In this document: in pieces, positions 43,308 to 55,404 of the stretch
Layout of the letters: every line of letters starts with the position of its first letter
Position numbering within the stretch: the stretch's first letter is position 1
Source of the DNA: Sphaerisporangium rubeum
Lineage (GTDB): Bacteria > Actinomycetota > Actinomycetes > Streptosporangiales > Streptosporangiaceae
Direction: 5' to 3'
DNA length: 64,000 nucleotides
NCBI RefSeq assembly: GCF_014207705.1
Contig: NZ_JACHIU010000001.1
Location: 434,001 to 498,000, forward strand
Notes under the pieces: generated by a model
Database searches by the model: none
What the model was told of the DNA's origin: nothing
What the model saw: only the letters and a program-made list of their open reading frames with translations
Position numbers and translations under genes: made by a program

Positions 43308-46300
43308 CTGACCTGCAGAGTCGCATCGCGGCGCTGTCGCCGGAGCAGCGAGCGATCCTGGAACGGCGGATGGCCGAGCTGAACGCCGCGCGCGGGACCG
43401 CGCCTGACGAGCGGATAACACCGCGCGACCCCGCACAGCCGATCCCGCTGGCGTTCCAGCAGGAACGCGAGTGGGCCATCGCGCAGTTCCGGCCCGCCAA
43501 CAACATCCCCGGCGCGTTCCGGGTCGAGGGACACCTGGACCTGGAGGTGCTCAGCCGCGTCCTGACCAAGGTCGTGGACCGGCACGAGATCCTGCGCTCC
43601 ACCGTGCGCCTCCAGGACGACGGCACCCGCGTGCTCAAGGCGCACCCCCTCCAGCCGGTGCCGACCCCCGTGGTCGACCTGTCGGACCGCACCCCGCAGC
43701 AGCAGCGCGCCGAGGTGCTGCGCCGCTGGAAGGCCGAGGTGATGCGGCCGTTCGACCGTGAGCAGGTCCTGCGGCTGCGCACCACGATCCTGCGCATGGC
43801 CGACGACAACCACGTCGTGCTCATCACCACCGACCACACCGCCGCCGACCTCGTGTCCATGGCGATCCTCGTGCAGGAGTTCGCGGCCCTGTACGTCATG
43901 GAGATCAACGGCGGCCCCGGCCTGCCGCCGCTCGACATCCAGTACGCCGACTTCGCCGCCTGGCAGCGCGAGTTCGGCGAGAAGCGCATGTCGTCCGAGG
44001 TGGACCACTGGCGGCAGACCCTCGACGGCATCCCCGGTGTGCTGACCCTGCCGAGCGACCGGCCCTACCCGTCCCGGCCGACGTTCGCCGGCGCGGCGCA
44101 CGTCGTCGACCTGTCCGCCGAGTTCACCGCCGACCTGCGCCGGTTCATCGAGAAGGAGAAGGCGTCCCCCGTCGTCGTCCTGCTCGCCGCGCTCTCGGTG
44201 ATGCTGTACCGCTACCTCGGCCGCGAGGACCTCGTCATCGGCGAGATCGTGTCCGGCCGCGGCCGGGTGGAGGTCGAGCGGCTCATCGGCTGCTTCGTCA
44301 CCGCGCTGCCGCTGCGCATGCGGCTCGCCGACGGCCTGACCCTGCGTGAGGTCGTGGAACAGGCGCAGCGCACCGTGCACACCGCGTACGACCACCAGGA
44401 CCTGCCGATCGAGCGCCTCATCGACGAGCTCGGCCTCGGCCGTGAGGCGTCGCAGACGTCCATGACCCACATGTGGCTCGACGTCCGCACCCCGGAGAGC
44501 ACCCTTGAGGTCCCCGGCCTGCGGATCACCCGGGAGCCCATCGAGGTCAACATGTCGGCCGCGCCGCTCACCCTGGACGCCAACCCCAACGGCGACCGGA
44601 TGCAGCTCCAGTGGGTCTACATGACCGACATGTTCGACGCCGGCACCATCGAGCTCCTCGCCGGCCAGTTCACCACGGTCCTGGAGCAGTTCGTCACCGC
44701 ACCCGACACCCCGGTCGCGGACGTACGGCTGGCCATGACGGCGACCGCGCCGGCCTCCGGGACGAGCCGCACCGAACCCGGCTTCGTCGAGCTGTTCCAG
44801 CGGCGCGTCACCCACGCGCCGCACGCGCCGGCCGTCATCTGCGACGGCGTCCCCACCAGCTACGCCGAGCTGAACCGGCAGGCCAACGTGCTGGCCCGCC
44901 GCCTGCGCGACCTCGGGGTCGGCAGGGACACCCCGGTCGGCATCCTGGTGGACCGCTCGGTACGGCTGCCGCTCGCCATCCTCGGCGTGCTCAAGGCCGG
45001 CGGCGGCTACCTCCCCCTGGACCCGACGTACCCGCCGGAACGCATCGCGTACATGCTCGCCGACGCCGACGCGCCGGTCCTGATCACGCAGGAAAGCTTC
45101 GGACGCGTCCTCACCGACGCCGAGGTCCGCCTCCCCGGCCACACCGTGCTCCTCGACGCGCCGGCCCCCGACCCGGAGCCCGGCGCGGACGCCGACCTGC
45201 CGGACGTCCCCGGCCCGTCGTCCCTGGCGTACGTCGTCTACACCTCCGGCTCGACCGGCCGTCCCAAAGGCGCGATGATCGAGCACCACTCGCTCGCCGT
45301 GTACGCGCGCGACGTCGTCGACCGCCTCGGCCTCGGCGCCGGCGACCGGTTCCTGCAGTTCTCCTCACCCGGCTTCGACGTGCTGGTGGAGGAGCTGTTC
45401 CCGACCTGGCTGGCCGGCGGCGCCGTCGTCATCACCGCCAAGCACATCATCAGCGGCGAGATCGACCTCGCCGACCTGATCGAACGCGAGCGGCTGACCG
45501 TCATGGAGCTGCCGGCCGCGTACTGGCACGAATGGGTGCGCGAACTCGACCGCACCGGCAAGGACCTGCCGTCGTCCTTGCGCATGGTCATCATCGGCGC
45601 CGAACGCGCACTTCCCGACCGGCTGCTGATGTGGCGGCGGCTCGGCGTGCCGCTGCTGAACTGCTACGGCCTGACCGAGACCACCGTCACCTCCACCTTC
45701 TTCCGCCTCGACCCCGCCGACCCGGTGTGGGACTACCCGAACATGCCGATCGGCACCGCGCTGCCGTCCGCCGACCTGCGCATCCTCGACGACCGCCTGC
45801 GGCCGGTCCCCGTCGGCGGCACCGGCGAGATGTACATCGGCGGCAGCAGCCTGGCCCGCGGCTACCTCGCACGGCCCGGCCTGACCGCGCTGCGTTTCGT
45901 CGCCGACCCCGAACGGCCAGGTGAGCGGCTGTACCGCACCGGCGACCAGGTCCGCCAGCGTCCGGACGGCAATCTGGAGTTCCTCGGCAGGGTCGACACC
46001 CAGATCAAGATCCGCGGGTTCCGCGTCGAACCCCTGGAGATCGAGTCGACCCTGAGCCGGCACCCGCTGATCGCCGAGTCCGTCGTCGTGCTGTACGAAC
46101 CGTCCCCCGGCGACCGCCGCCTCGCCGCGTACGTCGTCCCGGCCCCCGGAGCGGAGGTCGGCGTCCCCGACCTGCGCCGGTTCCTCGAACAGGAACTCCC
46201 CGCCTACATGGTGCCGTCCGCGTTCGTCGAGCTGGACGCGCTGCCGCTCAACGCCAACGGCAAGATCGACCGCGACCGCCTCCCCGCACCCGACGGCATG

Positions 46301-47962
46301 CTCGCCGACTCGGGGGAGGAGTACGTCGAACCGCAGACCCCCGTGCAGCGGACGCTCGCCGACGTGATGGCCGGCGTCGTCGGCCTCGGCCGGGTCGGCA
46401 TCCACGACAACTTCTTCGAGATCGGCGGCGACTCGATCCTCGCCATCCAGGTCGTCGCCAGGGCCCAGGAAGCCGGCCTGCGGCTCTCGCCGTACGACCT
46501 GTTCACCAACCCGACCGTCGCGTCCCTCGCCGAGATCGCCGCCGCCGGCCCGGCCATCGACGCCGAACAAGGCGACGTGACCGGCCCCGTGCCGCTCGCG
46601 CCGACCCAGCGCCGGTTCTGCCTCGCCGGCGTCGAGGACCCGCACCACTGGACCACCTCCGTCCTGCTGGAACTGCGCGCACCGGCCGACCCCCGCCTGG
46701 TCGGCGAGGCCGTGGAACATCTGCTGGCCCACCACGACGGCCTGCGCCAGCGCCTGCTGGTGGCCGGCGAACGCACCCGGGTCCGCGTGGCCCCCCGCGG
46801 CGACGTCACCCCTCTGCAGGTCCACGACCTGTCCGCGTTCGGCGAGGACGAGCAGAACCGGCGGATGACCGACCTCACCGGCGAGCTGCACCGGAGCCTC
46901 AACCTGGCCGTCGGACCCCTGCTGCGCGCCGGCCTGTTCCTGCTCGGCGACCGGCCGGACCGTCTCGTCCTCATCGCGCACCGCCTCGTCGCCGACCCCG
47001 CCTCCATGCGCGTGCTCCTGGAGGACCTCGGCACCGCGCTCACCCAGCTCACCGGCGGACGCGAGGTGAAACTGCCGGCCAAGACCACGTCCTGGCAGTC
47101 CTTCGTCCGCCGCCTCACCGCGTACGGCGCCACGGACCCGGTGCGGTCGCAGCGCGCGTTCTGGTCCGACCTGGTCACCACGCCGGCCGCCGGCCTGCCG
47201 TCCGACCTTCCGGCGGACCCGGCGGCCAACACCGTCGCCACCGCGCGCACCGTCGAGGTGTCCCTGGACGCCGCCGGCACCTCCACCCTGCTCGGCACCG
47301 CTTCCGGCCCGCTGAGCTGCCGCACCGAGGAACTCCTGCTGACCGCGCTCGGCCGCACCCTGACCGCCTGGACCGGTGCCGAACGCCACCTCGTGGACCT
47401 CGAACGCCACGACCGCGACCCCCTCACCGAGGACGTCGACCTGTCGAGGACCACCGGCCGCTTCAGCGTCACCCACCCCGTGGCCCTGACCTGCGACCCC
47501 GGCGCCTCCCTCGAGACGACCCTGAAGACGGTGAAGGAAGCCCTGCGCGCCGTCCCCGCCAACGGCATCGGCTGGCTCCTGCTCCGCCAGGACCGCGACC
47601 CGGTCCCCGAGCCCGCCACCGGCATCGGCTTCACCTACCTGGACCAGACCGACCCCCCGGCGTCGACCGCCTTCACCGTCCTGACGGACCGGCCCGCCTT
47701 TGACCAGAGCCCCCGCGCACGCCGCACGTACCCCATCGAGGTGGAGGCCACCGTCGCCGGCGGCACCCTCACCGTCCGGTGGCACTACAGCGAGACCCTC
47801 CACCACCGCGAGACCATCGAGAAGCTGGCCGCCAGGTACGTGGCCGAACTGCGCGCGCTCGTCGAACTCGGCCAGAACATCACCTCCGCGTACACCCCGT
47901 CGGACTTCCCCCTCGCGAAGGTGAACCAGGACCAGCTCAACGACCTGCTGAGCCGGCTCTAG
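43304..47962 (+). CDS. NRPS: C(degenerate)-A(cationic)-PCP-E(His-to-Arg)
   Basis: 1552 residues. A short N-terminal helix (LSPEQRAILERRMAEL) resembles a docking element. C domain about 45-480: HHxxxDG reads DHTAADL (Asp177, His178, Asp182). A domain 490-1000 with TSGSTGRPKG and LGRVDTQIKIRGFRVEP; first code Asp692; code D-V-E-E-I-G-C-V-T-K, two acidic residues that suit a basic side chain such as capreomycidine. PCP Ser1044 (GGDS). The C-terminal epimerase-like domain (1080-1552) ends in the E-type YTPSDFPLA block, but its HHxxxD is HRLVAD (His1226, Arg1227, Asp1231), lacking the catalytic second His. The C domain that begins the 9.1-kb NRPS is of the type that follows an E domain, so this protein probably acts just before it. 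Confidence 0.9.
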   Translation: MTDLQSRIAALSPEQRAILERRMAELNAARGTAPDERITPRDPAQPIPLAFQQEREWAIAQFRPANNIPGAFRVEGHLDLEVLSRVLTKVVDRHEILRSTVRLQDDGTRVLKAHPLQPVPTPVVDLSDRTPQQQRAEVLRRWKAEVMRPFDREQVLRLRTTILRMADDNHVVLITTDHTAADLVSMAILVQEFAALYVMEINGGPGLPPLDIQYADFAAWQREFGEKRMSSEVDHWRQTLDGIPGVLTLPSDRPYPSRPTFAGAAHVVDLSAEFTADLRRFIEKEKASPVVVLLAALSVMLYRYLGREDLVIGEIVSGRGRVEVERLIGCFVTALPLRMRLADGLTLREVVEQAQRTVHTAYDHQDLPIERLIDELGLGREASQTSMTHMWLDVRTPESTLEVPGLRITREPIEVNMSAAPLTLDANPNGDRMQLQWVYMTDMFDAGTIELLAGQFTTVLEQFVTAPDTPVADVRLAMTATAPASGTSRTEPGFVELFQRRVTHAPHAPAVICDGVPTSYAELNRQANVLARRLRDLGVGRDTPVGILVDRSVRLPLAILGVLKAGGGYLPLDPTYPPERIAYMLADADAPVLITQESFGRVLTDAEVRLPGHTVLLDAPAPDPEPGADADLPDVPGPSSLAYVVYTSGSTGRPKGAMIEHHSLAVYARDVVDRLGLGAGDRFLQFSSPGFDVLVEELFPTWLAGGAVVITAKHIISGEIDLADLIERERLTVMELPAAYWHEWVRELDRTGKDLPSSLRMVIIGAERALPDRLLMWRRLGVPLLNCYGLTETTVTSTFFRLDPADPVWDYPNMPIGTALPSADLRILDDRLRPVPVGGTGEMYIGGSSLARGYLARPGLTALRFVADPERPGERLYRTGDQVRQRPDGNLEFLGRVDTQIKIRGFRVEPLEIESTLSRHPLIAESVVVLYEPSPGDRRLAAYVVPAPGAEVGVPDLRRFLEQELPAYMVPSAFVELDALPLNANGKIDRDRLPAPDGMLADSGEEYVEPQTPVQRTLADVMAGVVGLGRVGIHDNFFEIGGDSILAIQVVARAQEAGLRLSPYDLFTNPTVASLAEIAAAGPAIDAEQGDVTGPVPLAPTQRRFCLAGVEDPHHWTTSVLLELRAPADPRLVGEAVEHLLAHHDGLRQRLLVAGERTRVRVAPRGDVTPLQVHDLSAFGEDEQNRRMTDLTGELHRSLNLAVGPLLRAGLFLLGDRPDRLVLIAHRLVADPASMRVLLEDLGTALTQLTGGREVKLPAKTTSWQSFVRRLTAYGATDPVRSQRAFWSDLVTTPAAGLPSDLPADPAANTVATARTVEVSLDAAGTSTLLGTASGPLSCRTEELLLTALGRTLTAWTGAERHLVDLERHDRDPLTEDVDLSRTTGRFSVTHPVALTCDPGASLETTLKTVKEALRAVPANGIGWLLLRQDRDPVPEPATGIGFTYLDQTDPPASTAFTVLTDRPAFDQSPRARRTYPIEVEATVAGGTLTVRWHYSETLHHRETIEKLAARYVAELRALVELGQNITSAYTPSDFPLAKVNQDQLNDLLSRL

Positions 47963-47971
47963 GAGGCCCCG

Positions 47972-49018
47972 GTGGAGTTCAGCCTCTTCTTCTTCGCCGA
48001 CAGCGGCGCCACCGGCGCCGACGGGTACCGCCTGCTCCTGGAGAGCGCCAGATTCGCCGACTCGGCCGGCCTGGCGGCGGTCTGGACCCCGGAACGCCAC
48101 TTCCACACCTTCGGCGGCCTGTACCCCAACCCCGCCGTCACCGGCGCCGCCGTCGCCGCCGTCACCGAGCGCGTCGGCGTCCGAGCCGGCAGCGTCGTCG
48201 CACCGCTGCACCACCCCGTACGCATCGCGGAAGAGTGGTCCGTCGTCGACAACCTGTCGCGAGGCCGCGCCGGCGTCTCCTTCGCCTCAGGCTGGCACGC
48301 CAGGGACTTCGTCCTGCGTCCCGACACCTACGCCGACCGCAAGAACGCCATGGTCGAAACGGTGGAGACCGTCCGCCGCCTCTGGCGCGGCGAGGAGATC
48401 GAGTTCCCCGACGGCGCCGGCGAGAAACGACGCGTCCGCATCCACCCACCCCCCGTACAGCCCGAACTCCCCGTGTGGATCACCAGCGCCGGCTCCACCG
48501 ACACCTTCCGCGCCGCCGGCCGCCTCAACGCGAACCTCCTCACCCACCTCCTCGGCCAGGACCGCGACACCCTCGCGAAGAACATCACCGCCTACCGCGA
48601 GGCCCTGACCGAGACCCACGGCGAAACGGCGCACGGCCACGTCACCCTGATGCTCCACACCATGCTCGGCGAGGACCGCGACCAGGTACGCCACCAGGTC
48701 CGCCCCCCCTTCGCCGACTACCTCCGCAGCTCGGCCGACCTCATACTCAAGGCAGCCACCACCCTCCTCCCCCCAGGCGTCGACATCGACCGCCTCCCCG
48801 ACCGCGACAAGCAGTACCTGATCAACCACGCCGTGGACCGCTACCTCACCACCAGCGGCCTCTTCGGCACCGTCACCGACGGCCTTGAAACGGTGAAAAG
48901 CCTCAAGGCGATCGGCGTGGACGAGATCGCCTGCCTCATCGACTTCGGCGTCCCCCCCGACGAGGTGCTCCACTCCCTCCCCTACATAGCCGACCTGAAA
49001 ACCCGCACCACCGGCTGA
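47972..49018 (+). CDS. MupA/Atu6239-type luciferase-like monooxygenase
   Basis: 348 residues, TIM-barrel flavin-dependent monooxygenase. MEFSLFFFADSG at the start, WTPERHFHTFGGLYPNP and GVSFASGWHARDFVL are typical of the branch often fused to or next to NRPS/PKS modules. It would use FMNH2 from a separate reductase and O2. In natural product clusters members are linked to hydroxylation or oxidative rearrangement of carrier-bound intermediates, but the reaction here is unknown. GTG 47972 has AGGAGG just after the NRPS stop, so it is cotranscribed. Last gene of the operon. Confidence 0.88.
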   Translation: MEFSLFFFADSGATGADGYRLLLESARFADSAGLAAVWTPERHFHTFGGLYPNPAVTGAAVAAVTERVGVRAGSVVAPLHHPVRIAEEWSVVDNLSRGRAGVSFASGWHARDFVLRPDTYADRKNAMVETVETVRRLWRGEEIEFPDGAGEKRRVRIHPPPVQPELPVWITSAGSTDTFRAAGRLNANLLTHLLGQDRDTLAKNITAYREALTETHGETAHGHVTLMLHTMLGEDRDQVRHQVRPPFADYLRSSADLILKAATTLLPPGVDIDRLPDRDKQYLINHAVDRYLTTSGLFGTVTDGLETVKSLKAIGVDEIACLIDFGVPPDEVLHSLPYIADLKTRTTG

Positions 49019-49067
49019 CCAAGCGAAACGCACCGCTCTGGTCGATACGCGGTCGCGCCTGATCGCG

Positions 49068-49099
49068 CCGGCGAGGCGCCTGTCGAGGCGCCTCGCCGG
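49068..49099. terminator. Intrinsic terminator between convergent genes
   Basis: A perfect 14-bp stem (CCGGCGAGGCGCCT, loop GTCG, and its complement) in the 146-base gap between the monooxygenase (+) and glycosidase (-) ends. The stem is strong; there is no long T-tract, as is common in high-GC actinobacteria. Confidence 0.8.
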
Positions 49100-49164
49100 T
49101 GTGGCTCACCCCCCCGGGGTGGGGTGGGCTCTGCGGTCATGTGGTGCGGGTCAGCGCTTGCGGA

Positions 49165-51503
<2,339 letters not shown>

Positions 51504-51531
51504 CGCTCCCCGGCCCGAAGGCCGGGGAGCG
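51504..51531 (-). terminator. Intrinsic terminator of the PKS operon
   Basis: A 12-bp GC stem (CGCTCCCCGGCC and its complement) closed by a CGAA tetraloop, followed on the reverse strand by a short TTT. It lies 17-44 bases after the PKS stop codon. Confidence 0.88.
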
Positions 51532-51547
51532 CGTCAGGAGTTCTGTC

Positions 51548-54500
51548 TCAGCCGCCGAAAGCAGGCACGCTCTCCGGAACGGCCGCCGTCTCCGCGGCCG
51601 GCCGCGCCACCGTCAGCAGGTCCACCACGTGGCCGGCGATCGCCGAGATGGTGGGCTGCTGCCACAGCAGGGTCGCCGGGAGACGGCAGCCGAAGCGCTT
51701 CTCCAGACGCCGCCGGACCATGACCGTCATCACCGAGTCCAAACCCTGCTCCACGAGGGGACGCCGCAGCGCCAGGTCCTCCGGCGCGAGCCTCATCACC
51801 GAGGCGATCTCGGCGCGGACCTCGGTCAGGACATGCGCGTGCAGGTCCTCCGGCGACAGGCCGGTGAACGCCGCCACGGAGCCCTCCGGCTCCTCCTCCG
51901 CCGCCGGCGCGTCGATCACCGGGTAGCGCAGACCCGACATGTGGCCCACCACACGACCTTCGGCGTCGGCGAGCAGCGCCTGGACGGTGTCCTCACGTTC
52001 CGGGTCGAGGGCCGTCTCGATGATCACCGTCTCCGGCGGCGCTCCGGTCAGCACCACTTCGTCGATGCGCACGACCATGCGCAGCACCGGGTCGCCGGGG
52101 AACACGCACGGGGCCACGGACATCACCGCGTCCATCGCCGGAGCCCATGTCGCCTCGCCGGCCCGCTCGGCGCGAACTGTGGTCCGCACTGTGGCGCGCA
52201 GCACGCCGTCCCCGCTCAGCAGCGTCTCGATCGTCCAGTCGAAACCGGTCTCCGGCACGCCGACGGCGGCCAGTCGCCGCTGGACGAACCCGGGGTCGAT
52301 CGGCGTGAGCCCGGCCGCGTCCCGCAGGACACCGGGCCCGGCCTCGGCCGGAGCGCCGGAAGCCGCCGCGGACGCCGTGACGTGGATCAGCCAGGCGGGT
52401 TCCGGCTCGCCGGGGCCCGACGGTGTGCGCGCCGCGAGCCGCAGCGCAGGCGGCTCGTGGACCACCTGGATCTGCCGCCGTTCCGCCGTCATCAGCGGAT
52501 GCGACATCTCCACGTCGGTGAGAGCGCCGCCGCCGGCCGCGTTCAGGAACGTGTTGACCAGCACGGCGGCCGGCACGATCTCGACTCCGCTGAGCGCGTG
52601 ACTGCCGGGATAGGGCCGGTTGGCGTCCTCAAGGCTGGTACGCCAGACCCGCGTCTCGCTGCCGGCGAGGCTCGTCCCCGCACCGAGCAGCGTGTGGGAG
52701 TGCACGTCGTGCCCCCGGCCCTCGGCCTCGACGTCGGACTGGTCACGCCAGTGGCGGCGGTGCTGCCAGGCGTACGGCGGCAGGTCGGCGAGGCCGCCTT
52801 CCTGCTGCAGACGGCTCCAGCCGACCTCGACGCCGTGGCAGTGCGCCGTCCCCACCGCGGTCAGGAACGTCTGCCGCTCCGGCTGGTTCCGGCGCAGCGA
52901 CGTGCCGACGAACACGTCCTCGAAGCCGGCCTCGTCGAGCGTCTCGCTGATGGAGTGCGTCACCACGGGGTGCGGGGAGATCTCAAGGAACACGCGGTAG
53001 CCGTCCTGCGCGGCGGCCGTCGTCGCGGCGGCCAGCCGTACCGGCTCGCGGAGGTTCGCGGCCCAGTAGTCGTGGTCGAGCACCGGCGCCGACCGGGGGT
53101 CCGGCAGCGCGGTCGTGTACATGGGGATGCGCGGCGCGCCGAAGGAGAGGCCGGCCACGGCCGCCGCGAGCTCCACGGCCAGCGGCTCCATGTGCGGGCT
53201 GTGGAAGGCGACGTCGGAGGCGACCCGGCGCATCACGATGCCTTCGGCCGGCCACCGGTCCAGCACCTCCTCGACCGCGGTGACGTCACCGGACAGCACG
53301 GTCGAACCGGGGGACGACGCGATCGCCGCCACCAGGTCGGTGCGGCCCGCCAGCCGCTCGGCGGCCTCCTCGAACGGCAGACCGGCCATCACCATGGCCC
53401 CCTTGCCTTCGGCGTGGAGCAGCAGCCGCGAACGGCGGCAGATCAGGCGCGCGCCGTCCGCGACACTCAGCGCTCCGGCCGTCACCGCCGCCGCGATCTC
53501 ACCGACGGAGTGACCGATGACGGCCGCCGGCGTCACCCCGTAGGCGGTCCACAGCCTGGCCAGGCCGAGCTGCATCACGAAGATCATGGTCTGCTGGCGG
53601 TCGACCCGGTCCAGGTCGCCGTCGACCAGCACCTGCCGGGGTGAGAAACCGATCTCCGCCATGAAGATCGGCTCCAGCTCGTCGACGAGCGACGCGAACT
53701 CCGGCTCCGTGGCGAGCAGTTCCCGTCCCATGCCGCGCCACTGGCAGCCCTGTCCGGAGAACACCCAGACCGGTCCGGGTCCGGGGACCGGCAGCGCGTC
53801 CCCGGTGATCACGGTCTCGGCCGGCAGGTCGCCGGCGAGCCTGCGCAGGCCGTCGGCCAGCTCGGTCCTGTCCGCCGCGACCACGACGGCGCGACGGCTC
53901 AGATGCGAACGGCGCAGCGCCAGTGTGTGACCTGTGGACGCCAGGTCGAGCCCGGCGAGCCGGTCGGCGAGCCGGCCGGCGTACTGCCGCAGCGCCGTCT
54001 CCGACGCCGCCGACAACGGGAACAGCCGCTGACCCGTCCCCTCGCTCCGAGGCACGTCCTCGGCCGGGGGAGCCTGCTGGAGCAGGATGTGCGCCACGGT
54101 GCCGCCGTACCCGAAGCTGGACACACCGGCCCGGCTCGGGTGGTCGCGCTCCGGCCATGCCGTCTGCTCGGTCACCACGCGCAGTCCCGACGTCTCCCAC
54201 GGGATGGCCGGGTTGGGGGTGCCGAGCACACTCGGGGGGATCTCGCGGCGGTGCAGCGCGAGCACCGCCTTGATGACCCCGGCGATGCCGGCGGCGCCTT
54301 CGAGGTGGCCGATGTTGGACTTGACCGAGCCGATGAGGCACGGGTCACCCGGCGGCCGGCCCGCGCCGTACACCGAGCTCAGCGCGGACGCCTCAAGCGG
54401 GTCGCCGAGCCGCGTGCCGGTGCCGTGCGCCTCGATGTAGTCGACCGTGGCCGGTGAGACGCCGGCCTGCCGGCAGGCACGGGCCATCACGTGCGCCTGC

Positions 54501-55375
54501 GCGTCGCCGCACGGCGCCATGATGCCGTTGGTGTGACCGTCCTGGTTGACGGCGCTGCCGATGACGAGCGCGAGCACGCGGTCGCCGTCCCGCTGCGCGT
54601 CCGACAGCCGCTTGAGCACGATCACGCCGCAGCCCTCGCCGCGTCCGTAACCGTCGGCGGTGGCGTCGAACGACTTGGACCTGCCGTCGGGAGCGAGGGC
54701 CCCCGCGGCGCCGAGCGTGAGCGTCTCACCCGGCGTCACCAGCAGGTTGACCCCGCCGGCGAGCGCGACGTCGCTCTCGCCGAGCCGCAGGCTCTGCGCC
54801 GCCAGGTGCAGCGCGACCAGCGACGCCGAGCACGCGGTGTCCACCGCCATGCTGGGGCCGCGCAGGTCGAGGGAGTAGGAGATGCGGTTGGCGACGGCGC
54901 ACGTCGCGGCGCCGATCCCGGTCCACGCCTCGATCTGCGGCAGGTCCTCAAGCAGGCGGCGTCCGTAGTCGTCGGTGCAGACCCCGATGAACACCCCGGT
55001 GTCGGTGCGGGCCAGGTCGCGCGGCGGCAGGCCGGCGTGCTCCATGGCCTCCCACGCGGTCTCCATCAGGACCCGCTGCTGCGGGTCCATCAGCTCGGCC
55101 TCGCGCGGCGACAGGCCGAAGAACTCCGCGTCGAAGCCCTCGATGTCGCTCAGGAAGCTGCCGTGACGTACGGCGTCACGCAGCGCGGCGGCGTGTCCGG
55201 GGCTCCGGTTCTCGTACGAGCGCCAGCGGTCCGCAGGCAGCGGCCCGGTCGTGTTCCTGCGGCTGCGCAGCAGGTCCCAGAACTCGTCCGGTGAGCCGGC
55301 GTCGCCGGGGAGACGGCACCCGATCCCGACCACCGCCACCGGTTCCACCCGTAATGCGCTCGGGTTGTCGACCAT
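51548..55375 (-). CDS. Iterative type I PKS, orsellinic-acid-synthase type (KS-AT-DH/TH-ACP)
   Basis: 1275 residues from ATG 55375 (AGGGA upstream). KS with Cys182 (DTACSAS), His317 (EAHGTG) and His357 (NIGHLEG). AT with Ser623 (GHSVGE) and VAFH at 722-725, the malonyl-CoA type. A DH/TH-like hot-dog domain with His926 ([15 protein letters not shown]). No ketoreductase is seen between it and the ACP (Ser1214, GLDSVMT). Size and order match bacterial orsellinate synthases such as AviM and CalO5; 6-methylsalicylate synthases have an extra KR. The expected product is a tetraketide aromatic acid (orsellinate) left on the ACP. Codon 8 is TTA (55352-55354), a possible bldA checkpoint. It lies 29 bases after the KASIII-like gene and is the last gene of its operon. 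Confidence 0.9.
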   Translation of the reverse strand: MVDNPSALRVEPVAVVGIGCRLPGDAGSPDEFWDLLRSRRNTTGPLPADRWRSYENRSPGHAAALRDAVRHGSFLSDIEGFDAEFFGLSPREAELMDPQQRVLMETAWEAMEHAGLPPRDLARTDTGVFIGVCTDDYGRRLLEDLPQIEAWTGIGAATCAVANRISYSLDLRGPSMAVDTACSASLVALHLAAQSLRLGESDVALAGGVNLLVTPGETLTLGAAGALAPDGRSKSFDATADGYGRGEGCGVIVLKRLSDAQRDGDRVLALVIGSAVNQDGHTNGIMAPCGDAQAHVMARACRQAGVSPATVDYIEAHGTGTRLGDPLEASALSSVYGAGRPPGDPCLIGSVKSNIGHLEGAAGIAGVIKAVLALHRREIPPSVLGTPNPAIPWETSGLRVVTEQTAWPERDHPSRAGVSSFGYGGTVAHILLQQAPPAEDVPRSEGTGQRLFPLSAASETALRQYAGRLADRLAGLDLASTGHTLALRRSHLSRRAVVVAADRTELADGLRRLAGDLPAETVITGDALPVPGPGPVWVFSGQGCQWRGMGRELLATEPEFASLVDELEPIFMAEIGFSPRQVLVDGDLDRVDRQQTMIFVMQLGLARLWTAYGVTPAAVIGHSVGEIAAAVTAGALSVADGARLICRRSRLLLHAEGKGAMVMAGLPFEEAAERLAGRTDLVAAIASSPGSTVLSGDVTAVEEVLDRWPAEGIVMRRVASDVAFHSPHMEPLAVELAAAVAGLSFGAPRIPMYTTALPDPRSAPVLDHDYWAANLREPVRLAAATTAAAQDGYRVFLEISPHPVVTHSISETLDEAGFEDVFVGTSLRRNQPERQTFLTAVGTAHCHGVEVGWSRLQQEGGLADLPPYAWQHRRHWRDQSDVEAEGRGHDVHSHTLLGAGTSLAGSETRVWRTSLEDANRPYPGSHALSGVEIVPAAVLVNTFLNAAGGGALTDVEMSHPLMTAERRQIQVVHEPPALRLAARTPSGPGEPEPAWLIHVTASAAASGAPAEAGPGVLRDAAGLTPIDPGFVQRRLAAVGVPETGFDWTIETLLSGDGVLRATVRTTVRAERAGEATWAPAMDAVMSVAPCVFPGDPVLRMVVRIDEVVLTGAPPETVIIETALDPEREDTVQALLADAEGRVVGHMSGLRYPVIDAPAAEEEPEGSVAAFTGLSPEDLHAHVLTEVRAEIASVMRLAPEDLALRRPLVEQGLDSVMTVMVRRRLEKRFGCRLPATLLWQQPTISAIAGHVVDLLTVARPAAETAAVPESVPAFGG

Positions 55376-55404
55376 CGCTTTCGTGTCCCTTCGATGACGA
55401 TCTC

